From: Taxillus chinensis
Taxonomy: Eukaryota; Streptophyta; Magnoliopsida; Santalales; Loranthaceae
Length of the DNA stretch: 64,000 nt
Reading direction: 5' to 3'
Assembly (NCBI GenBank): GCA_023512835.1
Contig: CM042091.1
Span: 18,927,506 to 18,991,505 of the forward strand
Part shown: positions 1-11,534 of the stretch, one piece after another
How positions within the stretch are numbered: position 1 is the first letter of the stretch
Layout: every line of letters starts with the position of its first letter
The notes under the pieces: model-generated
Seen by the model: the letters and a program-made list of their open reading frames with translations, nothing else
Database searches by the model: none
What the model was told of the DNA's origin: nothing
Translations under genes and position numbers: made by a program

Positions 1-527
1 GGTGGTTGAATCCAGGAGGCTGCGAGGACGATCAAAGGCAGATCGTGAGTTCATTCTTGGAGGGAAAAGAAGAGGGTTCTAGCTTTACCGTTCTTCAGGT
101 TGGTTTCTTCTTTTCTCTCTTCGCTAAATTAAATCAATTGATTCATGTTTAGATCCTGCTATTTGTTTGCTGGAATAAAAATTTTAAAATTCGTTTCCGC
201 TGCGGTTAATCGTTAAAATATCCTTCCAAAGTCTCAACTCTGAATTAAGCTCAATTACTATCAAAATATTCCATTTGACGAATACATTACCATCCAAAAA
301 TTTTATCTTCAAATGATAAGTCATCCACAAGGTGAGCCGAAAATACAAAAAAAATCTCAAAATTAACCTTTTAGGGTTCCGACTCTAAATTGGACCCACT
401 CACAGTAAAAAAAACTTCATTCGGCACATATGTCGCCATACTAATATTCAAGTTTTCAAATACTCAATTCATAAGATGGTTAACTCCTAAATCAGTCTCA
501 TGCTTTGGTTTACTTTTAAACTCTGCC
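1..527 (+). repeat. 3' part of a decayed LTR (LTR-B family)
   Basis: From about position 205 this stretch can be aligned by eye with 2320-2620, the end of the next LTR. Both share the order 'cccactcacagt...cacata.gtc', 'catact.at.' and 'atggttaact'. It is therefore the tail of an older LTR into which the LTR at 528 was inserted. Bases 1-98 are richer in GC and have one open frame of about 32 codons, but no homology was recognised there. Confidence 0.5.
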
Positions 528-1059
528 TGTTATGGCCCTGAATTTCCGACCCGTAATAGCCGGTTAGTGAATCCCCATGCCCGCACCCGAAGGGACAAGG
601 GGTTGGTGAGAACACTGAGAAAGGGACCTTAGCACGGGGGCCGTCCCTAAACCATATCACACATATACATAAATCTCAATCCAAAGCATAGTACAAACAC
701 ACATTCACACATGTTCTTTCCCCCACGGGGTTACAACATAGTTTTTATAATCCAACAAAACGAATAAACACACACAAGGTCTTCACCTCTGGTGAACCTC
801 CTAGCTCCTGTAAGCACCTGGAATAAACAAAAACAAACATAACAGGAGGGGTAAGCAACCATAGCTCAGTAGGGATTATGTCTCCCCGACCCATCCCAAC
901 TCATAAACTAGTGTAGGCATGTGCTCGTGTAATGCTATATATACATTACCAACTCAATCATGTACACATGCATTCAAATACATAGAAAACCTCCCAAGTA
1001 ATCACAAACATTGCCTCTCAGACACCATGTTGCCCTCCCCAGGCACAGTATTACCCCTC

Positions 1060-1260
1060 GGGCACAGCATTGCCTCTCAGGCACAATATTACCTCTCAGG
1101 TACAGTATTACCTCGCAGGTACAGTATTACCTCACAGGTAAAATATTACCTCGTAGGTACAGTATTACCTCACAGGTAAAATGTTACCTCGTAGGTACAG
1201 TATTACCTCTCAGGTACAGTAGCCTCTTAGGCTTCAAACAAATCTCACCTCTAAGCCCTC
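1060..1260 (+). repeat. minisatellite, about 20-bp unit
   Basis: A tandem array with the core 'attacctc.caggtacagt', at least eight diverged units inside the LTR at 528-2643. Neighbouring units differ at one or two positions (ctcaggtac, cgcaggtac, cgtaggtac), as expected from slippage followed by point mutation. Confidence 0.8.
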
Positions 1261-1632
1261 AACAGTAGCCTCCCAGACTTAACACGGTAGCCTCGCAGGC
1301 CTACATGACCACTAGGGTTCATATACTTTCTCTGTAACATAGGCCAATCTTCACAACTCTATCTTCAAGTCTTGACTTAGAGAGAGGATTTTCGTAGAAC
1401 TTGTTTTCTTGAAACAAAAAGTCCCGGTATTGGCTCCTCATACCATAACTGAGATAATTTGATTTTTTGGGGATTTTTCTGAGAGGTCTAACCCCACTTT
1501 CCAAAAAGTCACCATTACGAAAAACTGTATATTTCCGAGATTTTACACTAAATCCTATTTTTCATATTTTGAAGGAGTGAGAATTTAATTTTCTAGTATT
1601 TTTCTTTGAATCCAAATGGGGGGTATTTCGAT

Positions 1633-1695
1633 ATTTACATTGTAACTTAAGTATAATTCTTAAATGTGGAGAGACTTAATGGTTACAATGTAAAT
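1633..1695. repeat. LTR palindrome, 14-bp perfect arms
   Basis: The left arm atttacattgtaac (1633-1646) is the exact reverse complement of gttacaatgtaaat (1682-1695), with about 35 bases between. Equivalent hairpins occur in the other LTRs near 13250-13310, 15930-15975, 54465-54510 and 56680-56733, always beside a stretch beginning 'aaatacccccc.tttggattcaaag' on one strand. Conservation across diverged LTRs suggests a functional LTR part, such as a transcription or RNA-processing signal. That role is inferred. Confidence 0.7.
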
Positions 1696-1734
1696 GGGTC
1701 CAGGCACCCTGGCAACATACATTGGTAATTACAT

Positions 1735-1885
1735 TGTCTAACTGCTCGAGACACCCTACTCGAGACACCTTGCTCGAAGCTCTGCTCGACCCTGCTCGAC
1801 ACTCTAGGCTCGAGCAACATGCTCGAGGCTCTTGCTCGATGCTCTGCTCGACACTCTGCTCGAAGCTAGCTTCGAGCTGTTCCCC
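1735..1885 (+). repeat. array of CTCGA-containing short repeats in LTR
   Basis: Irregular tandem copies of 'tgctcga(g/a)(a/g)c' follow the palindrome. The same place in other LTR copies holds a different short repeat; see the finding on the variable LTR site. Confidence 0.7.
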
Positions 1886-2648
1886 AGTCGCGAACCATCG
1901 ACTGCGTTCTTCCCGATTTCATCCCAAAACTCAATTATACCCGTTAAATCTCCATTTTAAGCACTAATTCATCCCACAAATGGCTTTCTAACTCATTATA
2001 GCCATCTTAGGCTACCAAAACCACATTAATTCATACCAAAACAACATAAATCGAGTTTCTCAAACTCTAGGGTTCATACTTCCAATTCCACGAATTGTGA
2101 GTTAATTCACATGTTTTAGCTACTCTAGCAAGCATAATCAACGACATAGGAGTGAGAAGAACGAATCCCTACCTCGACTTTGGTCGATTTGAGCTCTGGA
2201 TCGTCCAATTCGCTTTCCCCCTTCTCTTTCTCTCTCTTCTCCTCTCTTTCTCTCTCTAGAAAGGCACACACGTAGAAAAATTAGGGATTTGAGTTCTTCA
2301 CTACCCTATTTATACTTTCCCACATTTAATTCGTTAAATTATCAAAATTACCCTCACAGGGTCCAGACTCCAAATCAAGCCCAATTACTGTCAAAACGCT
2401 TCGTTTGACAAGTACATTACTGTATTGAGGTTTGTTTTTCCAAATAAGACCTCGAATATAAAGTCACCCAATCACACCACAAAAATCCCAAAATTAGCCT
2501 TTCGAGGCTCCGACTTCAAATCGGGCCCACTCACAGTCAAAACTCTCTATTCGACACATACGTCATCATACTGATACTCACATCCCTTGATGTGCACTCC
2601 ATCACATGGTTAACTGCCAGAACCCCAAACACGGGTGATTGCACTGCC

Positions 2649-4076
2649 AACATGTCTTTAACATAAAATTAGCTAATTCTTAACTTAAGCAGTATTATGA
2701 AGTCTTTTCTGAATTAGTTAAGGTGTCTGCATATATAAACTCCCTATACACATACACTTAACTGAGATCACTCTATGATATTATTTAGATATTCAAATCT
2801 CAAACTCTTTAATTGCTTGCTAACCAAAACTTTTACTATTGACGACAATTACAACAAATTACAAAACTTAGACCAACACAGATACTATAGTCAACATTTG
2901 TTTACATTAGTCAATCATGGTTAATATGGTAAATAATCTTGGATTGTGAATTATCATAATTTTAAATATTATGATATATTATTATAAAGAAATTGATTTC
3001 CAAGTGTAGTAAATCATATAAATTAGGCAAGAGGATAAATGATTTTTTTAAAAATGTTTTATACAGAAATGTGATTTTCAAGTTAATAATTAAATGATCT
3101 CATCCCATTTTGTTTTTGGAATGTGAGAATTAAAATTGACTTTTGAATTTTTGATTTCATTTAACTTTTTTTTTTAACAATGATGCGAGAGTATATCATT
3201 TGATTTATTAATTTGCTTGCTGGTAGTCTAGAGAGCATGAAAAACATAGACTGTGCTTGATATGTGTTTTCGTTTATGTATTTTGATTTAATGACTTTTT
3301 ATTTTATTAGAATTATAAGTTAATTTTAATTTGAATTCATGATCATAAAAAATATGTTTGGTTGATTTTATAATTTAAATAGTGGCTATTTTTTTTAATT
3401 AAATTTCACAAACTGTAAAAGTAATTTTAATAAATAAATAAATTTAAATACAGGGAAATTATTTTTGGAGTGAACCCACTTTTTTTTTTTGTTTTTAACA
3501 CAAAATTCGATTTTCATGTGCACGGCAATAGTTTTGCCTGTCACAAACAAAAGAAGATAAATATAAGATAAATTTAAGAACTTCTGTTGTACCTTCATAT
3601 ACTCATTGAAACTTGGAGATTGGTTCTCTCCTTCCCAAGGTATTAAATGAAAACGAGATACTACCGACCAATACGTTTAGAATGTTGTATACGTGGAGTG
3701 AACATGTGTCATCGGCGTGTGATCTCATGTGCTGGACCGGCTATTGGGCCTGTTGCGTGTTGCTATTGCCAGTCCAGATCTTGCCACAGTCCTGTGCCCT
3801 CGCCTATTTCTCCAAACCTTTTTCGTTCTAGCATGCCTCTGATCTTCACTCTCTCCTCTTCTCCGTCGTCACCAAAACCCAACAACACTCCGGCACGTCG
3901 AAACACGTCTTCTCCAACACATCGGCAGAGCTCGAATTCTCTGCCGCGTCCTTGTCGTTGTCGTCGGTGCTTTTCTTCTTCATTACCTACACCCAGAAAA
4001 GCTGAATTGGGCTGGACATCAGACTGAGACAATCCGAATCCGTGGGGAGCTGGCCGTTTCGACTCGACGGACCAAC
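2649..4076. other. AT-rich spacer and upstream region of GAUT11
   Basis: Bases 2649-3600 are strongly AT-rich with no open frame of note and no recognised element. From about 3700 the composition becomes GC-richer and CT-rich, which fits the promoter-proximal and 5' leader region of the GAUT11 gene that starts at 4152. No TATA box could be assigned with confidence. Confidence 0.5.
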
Positions 4077-4118
4077 ATGGATACGGCAATGAGCGGCGGC
4101 GATGCGGTCGTTGACTGA
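4077..4118 (+). promoter_or_regulatory. possible upstream ORF in the GAUT11 leader
   Basis: An ATG at 4077 opens a 13-codon frame (MDTAMSGGDAVVD) ending in TGA at 4116-4118, 33 bases before the main ATG at 4152. If the transcript starts upstream of 4077 without a leader intron, ribosomes would meet this uORF first. The transcription start is not known from sequence. Confidence 0.35.
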
Positions 4119-4151
4119 ATCGTGAAATTGTCGAAGGAGCCCGCGCGAAGG

Positions 4152-7100
4152 ATGCGGCGACGGGCGGCCGATTTCCGGCGCCCGGTTCGAAGGAAGCTTT
4201 CGTACTGGATCTGGGCGCTTCTCGCTTCTTTCTCCGTCGCTGGTCTGGTGTTGTTCGTTATCCAGCACAACCAGCGTCAGGATCGGGTCGAACAGCCTGT
4301 GATGGTACGTTCTCGATTATCGTTTCGATTTTGTCTTACATTGTACAGCTGCGTCGTCTGTTTTTCCTTTTTCCAATATGAAAACCCTTTTCCGAGTCAT
4401 CAAAATGGTTTGTTTTTTTGCCATTAGCTCAGATGTCTGAAAACTGATCCTGTTGGGATTTCAGTTTTTGGGTGGGGTCTAAATTCATGCCCAGAAGCTG
4501 ATCTTATTCTAGTTCAACGACTGGAAATTAAATCTGTTACTTTGATGTGTTTCGAGTTCGAGCTTGTTTGTTTTATGGTATGAATTCGTTTCCATTTATT
4601 TATTATTCCAGTTCTTTGCTGCTATATAGGCGTTTCTTAGTTTTAATTATTGTTATGTATATATATAGCTGTTCCGAGTTTTAATTTTAAAACTTTCACA
4701 GTATAGCTTGCCATAGAATGATTTAGATTGAAGTAATCGGATGCGGGCCTATATCGCATGACCAAATCTTAGAAAACCGGAACTACTTGCGTATTTTAAC
4801 TAGTTTCTTGGATGAATCTTTATTCCAATATTGTGTCGCCCGCCCAATGATCTTGATTTGATAGTTGAGGGGAATGGCTGATATTAAGAGTGGGTGTAGT
4901 TGAGGGTAATCACTAAAAATCTCATCCATTGAGACTTATTTGTAGTGGACAGTTGGCATTGCCCTGTTGGCCGTCTAGCTTATCAGCGCAGTCTAGCTTA
5001 TCAGCGCAGCTTAGGAGTCAATGTTCTTCTCAAAGCAAACAAAACCAAGGTTGGCTATATGAACTAAGACATACAGAAAGTTTAATAATTGATCCTATCC
5101 ACATATTCTAAACATTCCTTTTGGCCATGATTCTTTTTATCTTGTTTATTGTCAATCTTCTTTACCTTCCTAGCGGGTGCATCTATTGGATTACGTTGTA
5201 TGTGATTCTCTTCAACCGGAGCTACATGAGGAATATCCTCATTTCTAATCTTGCCCATCATAGTATTACCATGCATTCATTTTAATATTTGCATCTCAAT
5301 GACCTTGAGCTTTGAGCTTTTATATATATTGTTTTTTGTTTGCATGACACTCAGTTCTATATAACAAAAAAGGTATAATAGCCGTCCTATGGAACTTTTA
5401 TTTTAAACTCATTAGTTATTATCATGGGAAGTTTTTCTAGGTATGGCTGGAATTTTTTATTTTTCCAAAAAAGAGTGGGTCTGCCTAGAAGTTGGAGACT
5501 TGGTATTATTCTGTATAAATTTTGATCTTACTATACAGTAGAAAAAATTAGGCCCAGTGATCATACATCTCTTCAAACTCATGAGGTAAAATGGATCAAT
5601 ATTTAACTTAATTTGTGAATTAAAGTAACTTTATCACTAAGGATTTGTATCTTAGTGTTCAATCGTGTTGAGAAAATATCTTGAAGTCTGCAGGTGTATT
5701 ACTGTTGGTTTCATTTAATACGGATGTGCTACGGATTGGAGTGTTGAGTTTCTGGTGTTATTCTGGGAATAGTAAAACCCAGGACTTTCACAAATCAATG
5801 AGCTATTTTTTTGTGTTTGTAGCAGATTTTGAGGGGGATAAGCACTATCAATTGGATACGACAGTTTAGGGTCTGTAGAAATCCTCAATGGGGGTGGTGT
5901 TAGAGGTGAGATTGAATACTAACGGAATTGTAGAATGGGGTGCCTACGCCAACTGCCAAAGCCAAACTTATATCGCAGACCGCCACTTAGTGATTCAATT
6001 TTGGAAGGGATTCAGTTTGCCATTTGCTTTATGACTAGGTGCTCAGGTGTTGCTCTTTAAAGCATCATATCTGGGTTATTTCTGAATTGGTTACTGATGT
6101 AAAGGTTACTCATCAATGAACATACTCTCTTAATAATGTTTCCCTACTATCTCTTCATTCAAAGGTTCAACTTCTCATAGGGGTATAAAATTTGATGATT
6201 ACATACATAGATATGCATGGCTGTATTCTAAAGCTCTATGCATTAAAATTATACTTATCTTTGAACAATGAATGATGTAATATTATTATTGTTTTATTCA
6301 AACTGTGTGGTGTCTATGCTTCTGTATCATTGTTTCTGAATTGACCTTTTTTCCTTCTAAATGATTAGTGAAGTAGTCAAGTAACAGTAAAGAGAAACGC
6401 ATCATTTGTAGATTTACCATTGTAATGTATTGATTAAATTCAAAAGCATCCTTGGCGGAGGTTGTCTTACTGTGTCCTTTCTGATGCAATTGGAAGAATA
6501 GAGTCTTTGGTTGCTTACTTTTCTTTGCTACTATGTCATACAAATTACCCTTTCTTCTCTTGTTGTGGTTACTGATCCGATTATACAGCAGTTAGTGTTA
6601 ATACTTACACTTATTAAACGGCTATATAGATAAATTATTTACTCTATAATTCAGAAATTAATTTTAAGACCTTAATTTCATGAAAACCATAAAATCATTA
6701 TAAGCATTTTTTCATTAGGGATATAATTTTGGACTGTCTTTGGTATTTGTTCTCTAAGTTTCATATTGCTTTTGGTGGACTTACTCGAATTTGGAAAATT
6801 TTCCAGGATAAACATGTAGGTTTTAAGCAGGTTTCGCGTGTTGGTCTAAATTTCACTGAAGAAATATTGAGTGCTTCCTCATTCGCAAGGCAGTTAGCAG
6901 ACCAAATGACACTTGCCAAGGCTTATGTCATTATTGCAAAAGAGCATAACAACCTTCGGCTTGCTTGGGAGTTGAGTTCAAAGATCAGAACTTGCCAACT
7001 TTTGCTCTCAAATGCTGCCATGAGAGAAGAGCCCATTACACTGGATGAAGCAGAGCCAATTATTAGGAGCCTATCATCCCTTATCTTTAGGGCACAAGAT

Positions 7101-8261
7101 GCCCATTATGACATTGCCACCACGATAATGACAATGAAGTCCCATATCCAAGCTCTTGAAGAGCGTGCAAATGCAGCTACAATTCAAAGCAATGTGTTTG
7201 GCCAATTTGCTGCTGAAGCCCTACCTAAGAGCCACCACTGCCTAATTGTTAAACTCACTGCTGATTGGCTTAAAAGTATTTCCTTGCAAGAACTTGCTAA
7301 TGAGAGAAGAAACTCTCCTAGACTTGTAGACAACAACCTTTACCATTTCTGCATATTTTCAGACAATCTGCCGGCTGTTTCTGCAGTTGTCAACTCTACG
7401 GTCTCCAATGCTGACCATCCAAAGCAGCTAGTCTTCCACATCATCACAAATGGAGTCAATTATGGAGCAATGCAAGTTTGGTTTCTGAGTAATGATTTTA
7501 AAGGGACCATAATTGAAGTGCAGAATATTGAGGAGTTTTCTTGGTTAAATTCATCTTATGCTCCTGCTGTGAAACAACTACTTGGAACTGATATCCAGGA
7601 TTATTATTTTGGGGGCTCTCAAGATGTTAATGTTGAGCCCAAGCTACGAAACCCAAAGTATGTATTTCTGTTAAATCACCTCCGCTTTTATATCCCAGAG
7701 ATCTATCCACAGCTGGAGAAGGTTATTTTTCTTGATGATGATGTCATCGTCCAAAAGGATCTGACCTCACTTTTTTCATTGGATTTGCATGGAAATGTGA
7801 ATGGGGCAGTGGAAACATGCCTTGAGGCATTTCATCGTTATTACAAGTATCTCAATTTTTCAAGTCCAATCATCAGCTCGAAAATTGACCCACAAGCTTG
7901 TGGATGGGCATTTGGTATGAATGTCTTTGATTTAATTAAATGGAAGAAATTAAACGTGACAGCTCGGTATCATTATTGGCAAGAGCAAAATGCTGACAAG
8001 ACACTCTGGAAGTTGGGCACCCTTCCAGTTGGGCTCTTAGCTTTCTACGGACTGACAGAACCTCTCGATCGGCGATGGCATGTACTAGGATTGGGGTATG
8101 ACTTGAACATTGACAAACGCCTTATAGAGAGTGCGGCAGTCATTCATTTCAATGGGAATATGAAACCATGGTTGAAGCTGGCCATTGGCCGGTATAAACC
8201 TCTATGGGAAAGGTATGTAAATTGGAGCCACCCATATCTTCAAGACTGCACTAGAAGTTGA
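4152..8261 (+). CDS. GAUT11: Galacturonosyltransferase 11-like (GT8 family), two exons
   Basis: Predicted exons are 4152-4304 and 6807-8261, giving 536 residues, close to the length I recall for Arabidopsis GAUT11. The family transfers galacturonic acid from UDP-GalA onto homogalacturonan (pectin) in the Golgi lumen. Exon 1 encodes a basic cytosolic tail (MRRRAADFRR) and a type II membrane anchor at about residues 18-37. Exon 2 starts after ttccag at 6806 and keeps phase 0. It contains the stem (LNFTEE, QMTLAKAYV, IAKEHNNL) and the GT8 domain with the metal-binding LDDDV motif (Asp361-363), YYFGG, NHLRFYIPE, CGWAFGMNVFDL, YHYWQEQN, LWKLGTLP and HFNGNMKPWL (His498). The 5' splice site is gatg|gtacgt. 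An alternative acceptor at 6830 would also stay in frame and remove eight codons. The reading frame has no breaks. Family assignment is firm; the GAUT11 subgroup rests on recalled similarity over the whole protein. Confidence 0.93.
4305..6806 (+). other. intron of GAUT11 (2.5 kb)
   Basis: AT-rich, bounded by gtacgt and ttccag. Short open frames are scattered through it but none shows a recognisable domain. Apart from a short direct repeat near 4975-5007 ('gtctagcttatcagcgca' twice) I see no transposon. Confidence 0.75.
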
Positions 8262-9740
8262 TGTCTACCAGTTCATGATTGCGAGCTGTGCAGTTTGATC
8301 TTCGTATTTAAAAACCTTTAAACCTCTAAACCTGTGATCACGTTAGCTTAGAGGCAGAACTCAGAAATAGAAAATTTTGGCTTTTTTAGTTGCTTCTCTC
8401 TCCCTCTCTCTCCTCCCATCTCCTTTAAGATATGTTTATTCCATTACAGTACTGAAAGGAAGAAATGATTTTTATACATTAGAAGCACAAGTGTAGAGGA
8501 TTATTCTTGGTTTTTGGGGGGGCTTTTCTGGTTCATTTCTGCAGGCTGTAGATTACATGTTCCCTATAGAAGTTTTGTATTGATCTTTCAGCTGTTATGG
8601 AGTTCCATGTTATTGAAATCACGATTGTTTAATCTCTATTGTTTTGGGCTTCTATTTATGTTTTCTTGTAGCATTTGACAGGTACAGATTCTAGTTTCAA
8701 TGATTTGTAAAAAAGTGCAAACTCTGCAAAAGCAAGCTACTGCTAAAATTGTACATGATGTCTGTAGTGAGCTAAGCGATGTCAAGCTTCAACTATCTGT
8801 ATATTTCTCGTCATTGCTCGTAGTAAGATACGTGTTTCGGAGAGTCAAAATTAGTAGTTATATTTGGCTGCACTATGTATGCACAAGCTAAATCAAAATA
8901 TTTGGACATTGGACATACAAGATAAGGACCATTTCTAGGATGTATCTTATTTTGTGTTAACCGAGAAGTATTTAAACGTTTCAATTTGATAGAAACTTAT
9001 GGAAGTTCTGAAAAGACTGTAACTTGAAAGTATTATTATAGGGATCAAATGTTCCTTCTTGGAGGCGTAAATTAAATTAGGGTATATTTGGTTTTTTTAT
9101 TTTTTAGTTTTTAGTTTTCAAAATTTAGCAGTTATTTTTAAATATATAAAACTGAAAATTTTAAAAAAAATTATTTTTATTTTAAGAAACCCCAATGAAA
9201 TTAATTTTTTACTGTTTTTAATTTTTAATTTTTAATTTTTAAAAAACAAAAACAGAAAAAGGTATACAAATATATTGACTATGCAGTTCACTACTAGTAC
9301 TACTACCTGCTGTCGGTCTTACGTTTGACTGTCCGGAAGGAGTTCTGATCCCTCTGCTGTCCCCAAAGCGGTAAGCGGCCCAAAGCGATACTACGACACG
9401 GTGATGGCAGAGGATGTGGAACTCCTAAAATTATTGTTGAATATTCAACGTCACCTCAAATGCATATATTATTATGCACCCACAGAGACGAATATTCCGG
9501 AATCCGCCGCATCCATCGTCTTTATAATAATAGTGTAGAGCAGATGGATGCAAGAGTGGTGGCTCCCCGTCTGATGTCCATCTTTGGAGGAGTGACGGGT
9601 TCCATTTTCAGTCGCCCTTGTTGGGACTGTTTTGCTTGGAATCCTTGGATGTTGGGTTGGATCCAAATTCGTCCCCAACTCTATTATCAAATCACTGTAA
9701 AGTCTGTAATCAATCAATTAGCATTAAAATGTCATCTCTA
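8262..9740. other. 3' flank of GAUT11 and AT-rich spacer
   Basis: The first few hundred bases are T-rich and fit a 3' UTR, but no canonical AATAAA site could be singled out. Bases 9060-9260 are poly(A/T)-rich. Bases 9300-9740 have more balanced composition and no recognised gene. Confidence 0.5.
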
Positions 9741-11534
9741 ACTAATAAAACAAAATATGAACAGTAATACATATAATCATAGTTAAGCGTACTCAAATGG
9801 CAAAATAGAAGAAACATATTTTTATTAAGAAAATATTAAATATAGTAATAAAATAAAATAAATAAATAAATTTAAATTTAAATTAATGAATCTACTCTCT
9901 CGGTTATAACAAACAATTCAAATTTGAAATTATTACAATTTAAAAACTTAAAGTATAAAAATTTAAAATAACAAAGTTTTAAACTTAATTGCAATCTTTC
10001 TTGAACCTTCAAAATTTATGGATTACAAATAATTAATAGCCTAAAAGAAGAGTAAGACACATCTTAGGTGATAATATACATATATTAAATACAAAAAATC
10101 ACCTAAGAACTTACGCCGAGAGAAAACCTAAAGAGAAAAGAAAAGACGACACAGAAATAATAAAAGGACAACAAAAACAAATAGAGAGCAGAGCCAACAA
10201 AAAATTATGTTAGATACAACTTGCAGAATCAAAGAAAGAGAAGAAGATAGAAGAAGAAGTGCTTAAAAAAGAAAAAAAATACACAAATGAGGCAGAGAAT
10301 AGAGAAGAAAATACAATAAAAAGAATAAACTAGAAAACAAACTTGGAGGCTTAGGGTTCGCTATTGCTACAACCTAGGGTTCATCACTAGTAATTATTAA
10401 TTTTCTTTTATCTTTCTTTTCTTTTCTTTTCTTTTATATTTACGGTAGAAGATGTCTTGTTTCCTCAAGGCATGCCTTCTCGGCACCTTGAACCTAGGAT
10501 AAAACAAATAGCAATAATATAACACAGACATAATAGTATATCATAGTAATGGGCCATGTCCTCTTGGAAGAAAGGTCGTGTCTTAGGTTGCTTTTGAAAA
10601 GGATAAACAACAAAGTAGGATAAGCTATAAACTCAATAGGTGACCCATAACTTCACACCACTCTACTATACAAAAACACATATTTATACTATATACTTAG
10701 TGTATTCGTGTTGGATTCAGTTTGTCTACAACATTAGGACTTAGTTTGTCAACACAAACTCAACCTTGGAATATGCCAGCTCAGGGGCCTTAACCTCATA
10801 TCTCACTCAATTGTACTCCATAGACCCAAAGACCTCATAGTTAATACAGTATCAACATAAATGTAAAAGCTAAATATAACATGGGATAAGAAACACATAT
10901 CAACCATATAGATTTTATAACCGTCATAAAAGGTTCATAATACAACTTAACTAGGCACTCACAGTGTCAAACTGGCACCCCATCGGGTCCTCAAACCCAA
11001 GCAACTATCAAGACATCTATAATGTCAAACTCAACATTATAACACTACTAATTAGCTCATAAACTATATGGTAACGACTCCTAAGGTCTCTTCAAAGAAT
11101 CTCAATACATTTGGAGTGAAACGAAGACAAAACAACCCTGGCCTACCATGGGGCACCTTTTCCCCAATCGTGGTTGGCCAATGCTTAGCCACAATCAGCC
11201 TCCTACATTGGCCGAAGAGGAGCCTATCGGCTGTAGTGGCGCGATGTAGCAAACCATCCTAGTTCTTCGTTGATTCTTCAATTTTGTAGAATTTGGCCAA
11301 TTTCTGGCCACCTGTTCGGTCTACACCCAAAATTTACCCATTTTTGATTTCTAGACACCAAATTTCATCAACATACAACATCATAAGGCTCACATAAGGC
11401 CTAAACCAAATTTATTACGAATTAAAATGCATCAAGATTTCTAATTTTGGGCCTACAACCAAATGTATGCAATGTCATTAATTTCAGGCTAAAAACATGC
11501 CCACATCTAGATTTCTTGCTAAACATAGAATGCG
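9741..11534 (+). repeat. AT-rich region with a decayed LTR
   Basis: Bases 10540-10700 resemble the middle of the 2-kb LTRs: 'catgtcct.ttggaagaaag', 'aaaaggataaacaacaa.taggat' and 'ctcaataggtgaccc'. The stretch before is A-rich; the stretch after (10700-11534) has no clear boundary. I read it as an old LTR remnant without recognisable ends. Confidence 0.45.

Larger units (their letters stand above)
528..2643 (+). mobile_element. solo LTR, LTR-B family, probable TSD ctgcc
   Basis: The element begins TGTTATGGCCC (a decayed TGTCAC.CCC start) and ends GGGTGATTGCA. It is flanked by ctgcc at 523-527 and 2644-2648. Landmarks shared with the other LTRs of the window are the 'cccgcacccgaagg...aaggggttggtga' block near the start, 'ggtgaacctcctagctcctgta.gcacctgga' in two nearby pieces, a 'cagtagggat.atgtct' block and the palindromic TTACAATGTAAAT region. 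No internal domain or second LTR is adjacent, so it reads as a solo LTR of a gypsy-like retrotransposon. The superfamily is inferred from LTR style only. Confidence 0.55.

Noticed and set aside
1..98. Possible exon end (open frame of about 32 codons)
   Set aside because: The following gttggt is a poor donor, no homology was recognised, and the downstream sequence is LTR.
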